A DNA stretch of 64,000 nucleotides, taken from Paraconiothyrium sp. Pb-2020. Taxonomy: Eukaryota > Ascomycota > Dothideomycetes > Pleosporales > Didymosphaeriaceae. Made by a program: the position numbers and the translations under genes. Below are positions 55,809 to 64,000 of this stretch, one piece after another. A model generated the notes under the pieces. The model did not search any database, was not told the origin of the DNA, and was given only the letters and a program-made list of their open reading frames with translations. Position 1 is the first letter of the stretch; each line of letters opens with the position of its first letter. The DNA lies in the NCBI GenBank assembly GCA_022419385.1, contig JAJUBI010000003.1:1736001-1800000 (forward strand), given 5' to 3'.

Positions 55809-57675
55809 ATGACAACGATAGTGGACAGAACGCCCAACGGCATATTCTACCGCGCTGCGAGGACCTATCCTATCCCAGATCTCGACATCCTCACCCTCCT
55901 CTTCGGTATACCACCCGAAGCCTCGACAGCCCCACGTGATGGCGTGCCCCCAACGACTTTCGAGTCCTTAATGCGTCTTACATTTTCTAACGTTGCACAG
56001 ACTCCGAACACTCGCTCGCCAAGAGAAGACACCCATACACATCTCCGCCGCGAACCCAGACCATGTTCTGACAGTCGCTCGCGCTCGCTCCCTTACGCGT
56101 TCCACTGCTGCCGCCCTGCGGAAATACTTCTCCATAGGGGCTTCCGGACCAGGACATGACATCTGCTCAGTCATCTCGACAGGGCATTACCTCCTCCCTA
56201 TTCTCGCATATGGTATCATAGGCGCCGGGGGTGTTTTAAGTGCTGCTTCTGCTGCATCTACCGCAAGTGAACTAAGCAAGCAGATTAAAGGCGCGAGGAG
56301 CAAATTTCTTGCCACATGTGAGACGTCCAGAGATGTTGCGGTACGGGCGGCTGAAGATGCTGGGTGGGGCAAGAACGGAGGCGGACGAGTGCTGTTGATG
56401 AGTGAGGGGGCGGAATGGGAGCTCAGGGCTATTCAGGGCGACGGTTCGTTAGGTGAGAACCTGGTCGACAAGAGCCAGCACCTGGCGTGGCAGAAAATAA
56501 CAGATCCGGATGAACTGGAGAATAGCTTGGTAGTTCTGATATACTCCAGCGGGACGACTGGCTTGCCCAAGGGTAAGCTTTCCATCAAGATTAGTCTCCG
56601 TTGAGAAAAAGTCGCGAGACTGACATTCGCAGGCGTCAAACTGTCTCATCGCAATCTTGTTGCGGAAGCTGTCATTCCCGGTGACATGTTCAAATCCTGG
56701 ATCTCGTCTTCACGCCCAGACTTCTCATACCGCACGATTGCCCACCTACCGATTGCCCATATCGCAGGCATCCAAGGCTACCTTATCAACCCCTTCTACA
56801 TGGGCGGTTCCGTATACTGGATGCCTCGCTTCGACTTTCCGAAATTTCTCGAGTACAACGCAAAGTACAGGATAACGTTCTTCTTCACCGTCCCCCCCAT
56901 CTATCTCCTCATCGCCAAGAGTCCCCTTGTTGCAGACCAATTCAAGACCCTTGAGATCGCTATATCCGGTGCCGCGCCATTAGGCAAGGACTTGCAACAC
57001 GCTGCGAGCCAGAAACTCGGCGGCCCAAATTGTTTTATTAGCCAAACCTGGGGTCTTAGCGAAACCACTGGCTCCGCGACTGTCATGCCCATGCAGATGT
57101 CCGACGACACAGGTTCCGTCTCCCCTCTAATCCCCAACATGCTCGCGCGCCTTGTAGACGATGCAGGCGCTGATGTTGAGCCCGGAAAGCCTGGAGAGGT
57201 TTTGGTGAAAGGACCGGTCGTGTGTAAAGGATACTACGAAAACGAAGCCGCGGACAAGGAGGCATTTGTAGACGGGTGGTTTTGTACAGGGGATATTGCA
57301 GAATTTAGGGATGGGCTATTTTATATCGTCGATCGCAAGAAGGAACTCATCAAGTACAAGGGACTACAAGTTGCACCTGCGGAGCTGGAAGCCCTATTGC
57401 TTAGCCATCCGGACGTGATGGACGCGGCGGTTATTGGGGTCGATGTCGAGGGTGAGGAGGGTACGAGTGAGGTGCCCAGGGCGTACGTTGTTGCTGACCA
57501 GAAGAAGATCTCAGGCCAGCAGATTATTGAGTATGTTAAGGGGAATGTGGCGAATCACAAGCAGCTGAGAGGCGGGGTCGTGTTTCTTGACGCAGTGCCA
57601 AAGAGTCCGAGTGGGAAGATTTTAAGGAAGGACCTAAGGGTGTTGGCTAAAAAGAAGAAGGGAGCGAAGCTGTAG
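55809..57675 (+). CDS. 4-coumarate:CoA ligase-like acyl-CoA synthetase with peroxisomal targeting signal
   Basis: An ATP-dependent enzyme of the AMP-binding (ANL) superfamily that forms an acyl-CoA thioester. Proposed exons are 55809-55905, 56024-56572 and 56633-57675, giving 562 aa. Motifs are complete: the P-loop-like YSSGTTGLPKG, split by intron 2; TWGLSETTG; GYYEN; DGWFCTGDIAEFRDGLFYIVDRKKELIKYKG; and the catalytic Lys in SPSGKILRKDL. It ends in AKL, a type-1 peroxisomal targeting signal. The first junction is uncertain: exon 2 must begin after an unusual acceptor (GCCAAG) because the obvious TTGCACAG acceptor puts the following DSEHSLAK-coding bases out of frame with the rest. A single-base change there is the alternative. 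Confidence 0.88.
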
Positions 57676-58403
57676 GTCTCGGATAGATGAAGGCTGGAAG
57701 CGAGAACATGCTGCATTTAAGCTGATGTTTTTATGTATGTTTCATTGACGACGCTTTCCGGCAGGTTTAGGTGCCAATAGTCGTAACCACTCTGGTAAAT
57801 TACGACAGCATCAGAAGCATTGTTCGCTTCGCTGCTCTTTTGTATCTTGCAGGTGTTGCTGTTTGTTGGCTCAATCAGGTGTGGCTGCGCGACATTTGGC
57901 CCTGCATCCTCCACCAACATCCCCAAGCTACGGTGTTCCGGGAACTGGACATGGCCGAACGTCATCAACCTCATACCATAGCTAGTATGATTTTCACTCT
58001 TGCTTCGTTTAGCGAAGATATGACATGCTATATTCCCGTCCCCCACACTGCAGCCAAGCAGCTGATCTCCATTGAATGAATCCGGGGAACATAATTCTCC
58101 GCCACTCAACACCCAGATCACCCGCGTCGCCAATCGTTACAGTGCATGGCACCCAGGAACACCTTAGGCAATGCGGATCGATGCCCGTCGCAATTCTTAT
58201 ACGGGTTGCATCATACTCGCGTACTTACCATTTGCACTTGCAATCAACGGCACAGAGCCCATTTTCCGGATGAATAGCCGATGGCCAAAGGCCATAATAA
58301 TGTGGGCAGTCAGAGATCGGATCTTTTTGGGAGCACGATATAAGATCCTGGAAGTTGGTCGCGTCACCGCGATCCCAATCTTCTGCTGCATCTTCAACCC
58401 ATA
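57676..58403. other. Intergenic, about 0.7 kb
   Basis: This is the 3' end of the ligase gene and the promoter of the pectate lyase. A minus-strand frame (57717-58133) is open for 138 codons but starts with TTG and has no motif; it is not called. Confidence 0.45.
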
Positions 58404-59531
58404 ATGAAGCTATTCATCTTCGCGCTCAGCACCTCCCTCCTCCGCGCTTCTGCGTACCCAACAGCAGCCGACTCTAGCCCCGTCGGCTTCGCCAAAGACA
58501 ACCCTCTAGGCGCAACAACAGGCGGCGCTGGCGGCGAAACCGTAACTGTGGCCTCGCCCTCAGCCCTTAAAACTGCCGCAACAGACACAACGCCTCGCAT
58601 CATATACCTTGCCGGTAATTTCACTCTGACATCTCGCCTCTCCATCGGCCCCAACAAATCCCTGATTGGTACTGGCAGCGGCGCAAACATACTTTCCAAC
58701 GGCTTCAACATCAAATCCGTCTCCAACGTCATCATCCGCAACCTCGGCATACGAGGCATCACCGGCAACGATGGTATCACAATACAGAACAGCACCCGAG
58801 TCTGGATCGACCACAACGAATTCGAGAGTGGTGGGTTTCCTGCGAGTGGACCAGATAAGTTCGATGGGCAGTGTGATATTGTAAGAGCGAGTGATTGGAT
58901 TACAGTGAGTTGGAATTATTTTCATGATCATTGGAAGAGTAGTTTGGTAGGAAACAGTGATGCGTTGAGGGGGAGGATAGCGGGCATTTGCATGTTACAT
59001 ATCAGTGAGTTTGTCTTATCATTGCCTTCTTCGCAAAAGTCGAAACAAAGAAGGGAGACAGGTGCTGACTTGCGCAGTCATAACTACTGGCGAAACGAAG
59101 GTACGCGCGGTCCAGCTGGGCGGTTTGGACATCAGCACATTTACAACAACCTGTACGTGGATTACGTGTATCAGGCGATACACAGCCGCAGCGACAACCA
59201 GGTGCTCATCGAAGGGAACGTGTTTCGCGGGAATACAGCTGAGGCACTGTCGACATACGGCCTAGTCATCCCGAATGATAGCCCAAACACTAGCCCTAAT
59301 GGCGATTACGAGCTCGATGGCTTCGCAAATTTGGGTGCGAGTAAGTTGAGGCTCTTCTGGTCAGTGAACGAAGCTCAATGCTAAAATGTATTAGAGAACG
59401 ATTGGGGCCCTGCAAGCGTCAACATCACAAGGACTGGTAATTTCACCGAGGCGCCGTATACATACACTCTCACTGCGTTAGGTGACGTGGAAGAGGCGGT
59501 CAAAGCTGGCGCCGGGCTTGGTAAGATCTAG
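58404..59531 (+). CDS. Pectate lyase, polysaccharide lyase family 1, with a one-base frameshift
   Basis: A secreted enzyme that cleaves polygalacturonate by beta-elimination. Exons by splice signals are 58404-59004, 59078-59340 and 59395-59531. The signal peptide is MKLFIFALSTSLLRASAYP. Family landmarks are VWIDHNEFES, DGQCDIVRASDWITVSWNYF (calcium-binding Asp), the segment encoding HLHVTYHHNYW across intron 1, and RGPAGR (catalytic Arg in the RxPxxR motif). The conserved HLHVTY codons lie in a frame one base off after the G-run at 58969-58973, where one G seems missing; with it the three exons would total 334 codons. Without splicing, intron 1 reads through in the original frame, so a variant protein is possible. 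The gene may be a recent pseudogene or a sequencing error. Confidence 0.8.
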
Positions 59532-60026
59532 AGTATCTGTTAGCAGATGGGTCGATGCATCACATTGTTCAACGCCCGTTCATGAAAGGGCTGTCATGCA
59601 GTATACCAGTACCTGCGAAGCCCTTTTGTAACACTTTGCACACCGACACTGCCGGATGGTCCGTACCCGATAATTGTCCAGGAATGTAAGATTGAAGTAC
59701 CGGTGAGTCGGAAATACCCGAGCCACGTTATACGGTATGAAACTGGGGGAGCGAGACGGGAGAGACAGAGCGCGCCACGTTGGACGTCAACCCACCAGAA
59801 ACAACCGAGCTGTACGAGCGGCGAAGTTAAAAAGACCACGTGATCTGATGAATGGGGTATCATTGTGACACAACTGTGTACCACTAACGTACAACTACAT
59901 GCGCGTTACCTGCTGTTATCTCAACTGTTTTCCCTAACTCTCTAATCGAAATATGACCGCATGTTGGGGTCACCAAACGATGGCATCGGAAAAGTCGTCT
60001 CGAAACCCGCCTAACGATAGTGAGAT
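59532..60026. other. Intergenic, about 0.5 kb
   Basis: This is the convergent 3' region between pectate lyase and the transcription-factor gene. Nothing is recognised. Confidence 0.5.
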
Positions 60027-62412
60027 TCAAAGGACCGGAGATGTTGTTCGCATACCTACCCAGTCAAAGGCATCACCAGATTCACCAAACTCCATTGGCA
60101 CGTCATCCATTGGTAAAGAGAATAGCGGTTCTTGGGGATTCTGGAGATCGAAGAAGAACGACGCATCTGGAAGCTGCTGTTGTGGCGGAAACGTGAGGTC
60201 TGGCTGTCGAGGAGTATTTTCGACAGTTGCTGTTGGCAAAGGTCAGTACATCATGTGCCCGAGTGAGGAGGTCAGCACATCGCATGGCACGGTGATTTGT
60301 GTGACCAGGCCAATGAACAAATCATTTACCCAAGACGGACATACTGCCAGTAAGGCTCTGATGCGTTGCGTACTTTTAATAGTAGGGGGGCTCTTACAGC
60401 TGGGAGTGAAACCACTAACACCTGCTTTGCCGAGCACATGCTTGGCACCGGCGGCCACTCTTCGAGCTTCTCGCGAGTTTGGGCTCAGCCGGGCCCAGAA
60501 CGCATAGGCTCTGGTCAAGGCAGAAATTATCTCGTCGCGTGTTGGCTGTCCGCTCTTGAAGCGTTCCCTGGGTACTTGACTAGCTGGCATTGGATTCGCT
60601 AGGTCTCGATCCAGATCAATAACGAGCATGGAGGTAGCTAAGAGGAAGTCGTGGCTCATCAACGACGATAGGCGCCAGCTCGATGTCCACCACATCGATT
60701 TTGTTCCCCAAAGATCCTTGTTATCTCGTGATTTAACTTCCATCATGTGTTGAATATCGAGAATCTCAAGCGCGGCATCTATGCAAGCTGTTCTGGAGTA
60801 CTCATACCTGGAATCGTCACGTGCTAGAGATAGGAAAGGACGATGAAGTATCTCCAGCGCTTTCAAGAATGTCAAACCAAGGATCACAATCGACATTGCG
60901 CCTTCTGCGAAAGGATCAAAGTCTTTCATATTCAAACCTTTGAGCGATGCCGGGATTTTCTCGTATGTATCGCGTAAAACCTCGTCTAATTCAAGGACTT
61001 CTCGATATGTGGGTGGCTCGCTCGCACCGACCAGATCCACAATGCGGGCGAAGACTCCCAAAAGGCGATTCCGGATTATCGTGTAAAGCATTGGGGTGAA
61101 TTCAGTATCCGGCCTTGCAGGTGGGAGTTCGACCATGTCCTCGTGGAGGTCCTCGTCGATAAGATTGCGAGGTTCGAGCGTATCGGTCATTGCTTGGTGA
61201 ATCATTCGGGGTAGTCCTATTTGCCCGGACGACATGAGATCTAGTCGGACAACCATGGACCACATTCTACGTCTCATCTCAGCTTCAAACGGGGTTAGAC
61301 TGTTGTTGTTTATTTTTGTTGGTTCTCTGTGAAGACCCATCCGAAAAGCAGTTCGCACGAGCATACCCACGAGGAGCCAGATCCCATGCTGTGTATCTCG
61401 CGTTTGAAGGTACTCTATGACGAAGTATGAAAGGAAGGTTTCCATGGTGAAAGGTGGGCATTTTGTGTAGTTTGCTAAGACAAGGCACTGTGCGATCTTT
61501 TGTCGATACAGGTCTTGTCGAGCTTGCGAAAATGTTCGTTGAGACGGATCGGTAATGCCGTTATCATGCTCCTCAATAAGAGATTGTATGCGTATAGCAA
61601 TGGCGAAGAGTCCATACAGCATCCCAATCCACATGACTGGAGTTTCGGTTGGATTCCTCCAGAACTCGTCGTACTCTCGTTGGAACTTCGGCCTGTGCAT
61701 AATGGTAGGTGCGACGTCCACAAAGTTATAATATCTCTCGAGCAGGTGGTCGGCTTCAGCTTTGGCAGGAAGCCCTGCAAGGATTTCTTGCCGCGTTGCA
61801 TGGGTTTTGATACCCAGTAACAATTCTGGCCCGGCATCGTCACCCGCGTGGCTATATGGCTGTGGCTCAGAGGCTATCTGGTCGAGCTCGTCTTTGAGCT
61901 CAGAGATACTGTCAAGTATGCTCATCCAATGACCACTGTCAGTGTAATGCGTTTCGTCGCTATCGAGAGTCATGTGTACAGGGGTCTTAGGAGCCTCAAT
62001 ATTCGCGCTTTCGTCGTTGAGGTCAAGGCGAAATGGCGAAGCCACGGTAGGGAGCGTGTTCTTTCTCGTACGATCGCCACCAGTTTTCTCAGCCATGAGA
62101 GTGGTTACCAACTTCTCTAGCTGGTCAACGCGGTCGTGAACATTGGACCCACCATTTGTTGCTGACGATGCTGAAGGGGTGGAAACATTACGGGAGTATG
62201 TGCATGAAAGCGACAGACCACGGTCCACACATGTTTTGCACGGCTGTTGACGGTCGCATTTAAGTCTAGTGAGTCGAGTCAGCACGTGATGTTTCACCTG
62301 CGGAGGCTGCAAAGACCTACTTTCGCCGACGACAGAGGGTGCAGGAGAGGATGGGCTTGTCGCGGCGCCGGCTTGGAGGGACGTGGCGTTGATGAGGCTG
62401 AGTGTCAGTCAT
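60027..62412 (-). CDS. Zn(II)2Cys6 fungal transcription factor
   Basis: A nuclear DNA-binding regulator. Exons are 62321-62412, 60398-62265 and 60027-60229, giving 720 aa; introns are GTAGGT...CACTAG and GTAAGA...AACAG. The binuclear cluster is formed across intron 1: Cys24, 27, 34, 40, 43 and 51 (SCTLCRRR, KLKCDRQQPCKTC, LSLSC). A short coiled-coil linker follows (VHDRVDQLEKLVTTLM). The fungal middle homology domain covers about 190-500 (HRPKFQREYDEFWRN, FLSYFVIEYLQTRD, LGLTFLKALEILHRPF). The tail is acidic and Phe-rich (MDDVPMEFGESGDAFDW), which would suit activation. An additional exon upstream (62440-62505) could start the protein with MDLSKFIS; I chose the first ATG before the cluster. 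Confidence 0.88.
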
Positions 62413-63527
62413 CTCTTTCTCCTCGGTTGATCGGCATGTGTGCATGGCAGAATCATGTGTAAAGCGGAGTGTTGCCTCACAGAGATGAACTTGCTCAGGT
62501 CCATCGTTTGTGGTTCACGCTTACCACAACCGGCGAACTCCGAAACTTAACTCCGGCCGCTTGTTCCTGCCGCCACCTGCTTCCTCGTCCCTGCGCATGC
62601 ACTACTCCCATCTCTTGTCTTGCTTGCGAGACTATTTGCTAGATTCACATCCTAGCCTTTCGAATATGCTCCCCTGAGGCCGGAGCGGCTTCTCCGCCAC
62701 CGTAAAATTACGCTTACAGCACCTCGGAGGAGGAGTGGACCAGCTCTTCTCAGCAGGATACGGTCCAACCTTTTCCTCTCCCAGCGGTTGTTCTATTCTA
62801 CGGCTTGTTCGGGCGAGTGATTTTGTGAGTCTTCAGCCGCCGCAGCATACTCGAGACAGCCGCAGTCGAAGCAACGGAGAGCGACTGGCAGACTACTTAC
62901 CTAAAGTATTTATCTGTTCCAGGGAACTTTACCTCGTTGACTCGGGAGGGTATTCCGCATGTAACGACCGTAGACGCCGTCGCGCACAGCGACGATTTGT
63001 CACGATCTAAATTACTATAGCGGTAGCATGTGATCTAAAGCTGCTTCGGAATTGGGTTCTCGCTTTGCTCTGGAACGGGTCTTTGGTCAAAGTCAAAGTC
63101 AAGTCTTCGGGCCTGCTCTCTCGACCAACTCGAAAAGCAAGACGATCTTGGAAGCCATTTGGAAATCCTCGCAACTTTCTAGCGAGGTGGCGGCGATAAG
63201 TGGATACGTCCAGTCTAGACCCACACCCCAGAAAAAGGGTCCTTGGGCGTCCCACTTGTGATATGCACGACAGAGACTTTGCCCATGCGACCAATACTCC
63301 GTCGAGTTGAGGAGCTGTTCGCAGAGTATTCTCGCCGCAGCCCTCAGCCTCTGCGTGGTGTTACCTAGGTACACACTTAATCACGTGCTATTAGTCTCTT
63401 GGCGGCTGAAGCGGGGAATTTTTACGCACTTTACTTTAACTCCGAAGGTTCCAAGAGGCCATCTCGACGACTGTCTAAGCGTGCAAAACTTTGACACCTC
63501 TGTCTTCTGCGAAACAGTCTGAACACC
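62413..63527. promoter_or_regulatory. Divergent promoter between two Zn(II)2Cys6 genes
   Basis: About 1.1 kb. It is the shared upstream region of two divergent transcription-factor genes. Short open frames are not supported by motifs. A possible leader exon of the left gene lies near 62482-62505. Confidence 0.5.
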
Positions 63528-64000
63528 ATGCAGTCAGTTAACAAGGAAAGTCGTGCTACGACATCGTGCACGGAGTGTCAACGTCGGAAACAAAAGGTGC
63601 GTCCGAAAGTCTTCGGAGACGCACGGGAGCGCCCGCACCCGTTCGCATTCGCAACTAATCACGTCACAGTGTTCGCGAGAGTGGCCTTGCAATCATTGTC
63701 AAGCGAGGAAAGTTCCTCATCTTTGTCAATTCGGGTCGAAGAAAGCTCAGCAGCCTTCGCCTCCAGATTCTACTTCCCGGTATGCCGAACTCCACTCGCG
63801 AGAATACCTTAGCCTTCGACATAGTAACATGGCAGTGGAACAGTGAGAAGTCCAGTGAAGCACGAGGTCGAAAGCGAAGTCTGCCTGAACCCACAGAATT
63901 ATCTTCGAATGGCGTGATTGGTGAGCATGACGAACCTGAGGATGGGTTGAAAATATGGGGTTATATGCCAGGGCACGTACACTTCAATCTAGGCCGGAAT
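63528..64000 (+). CDS. Zn(II)2Cys6 transcription factor (3' partial)
   Basis: The N-terminus of a second nuclear regulator, cut by the right edge of the window. Exons are 63528-63596, 63670-63779 and 63844-64000 (open at the edge); introns are GTGCGT...GTCACAG and GTATGC...GAACAG. The binuclear cluster has Cys14, 17, 24, 30, 33 and 42 (SCTECQRRKQK, then CSREWPCNHC, then VPHLC), made across intron 1. After the cluster comes a Ser/Pro linker and EPEDGLKIWGYMPGHVHF, a segment commonly seen at this place in fungal regulators. The middle homology domain would follow outside the window. It is divergent from the other Zn(II)2Cys6 gene and not similar to it beyond the cluster. Confidence 0.85.

Noticed and set aside
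57717..58133. A 138-codon minus-strand frame between ligase and pectate lyase
   Set aside because: It starts with TTG and has no recognisable domain or splice support.

Overview
The window comes from the nuclear genome of a filamentous ascomycete, most likely a Dothideomycete (the rank below phylum is inference). The evidence is short GT-AG introns of about 45-70 bases, Zn(II)2Cys6 regulators, a fungal complex I 21.3 kDa subunit, a fungal GH5 endoglucanase and PL1 pectate lyase, and dispersed genes without operons. I see no tRNA, rRNA, CRISPR array, viral gene or intact transposon.

Layout. 1-8.4 kb is housekeeping: UTP25 (rRNA processing, running off the left edge) divergent from eIF3f, then TAF13, the Golgi protein Kish (KSH1) and a large AHC1-like zinc-finger protein. 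9.9-21 kb holds a protoglobin-domain protein, two divergent secreted carboxylesterases, a complex I accessory subunit and an 853-residue RING/coiled-coil protein. 22-33 kb is mostly accessory: GH5 endoglucanase, secreted lipocalin-like protein, NmrA-like reductase, a single-pass membrane protein, two small unknowns and a cytochrome P450. 34-43 kb has a two-RRM mitochondrial protein, a DUF7923-type protein, a small secreted protein, an NMN adenylyltransferase-like protein, a membrane-protein remnant and a dienelactone hydrolase. 43-52.7 kb is gene-poor: one intact BAHD-type acyltransferase stands beside a decayed acyl-CoA oxidase gene and other broken coding stretches, which looks like a dying metabolic locus. 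52.8-64 kb holds an AT-hook protein, a peroxisomal acyl-CoA ligase (C-terminal AKL), a frameshifted pectate lyase and two divergent Zn(II)2Cys6 regulators, the second cut by the right edge.

How the genes work together. UTP25 and eIF3f share a 221-base promoter and both serve protein synthesis. The two carboxylesterases, endoglucanase, pectate lyase and small secreted protein fit a plant-associated or saprotrophic life. The acyl-CoA ligase, BAHD acyltransferase, P450 and acyl-CoA oxidase remnant all handle acyl or hydrophobic substrates, but they are spread over 27 kb and I see no proof of one pathway. Exon boundaries were read by eye from splice signals, reading phase and family motifs; those I consider uncertain are flagged.
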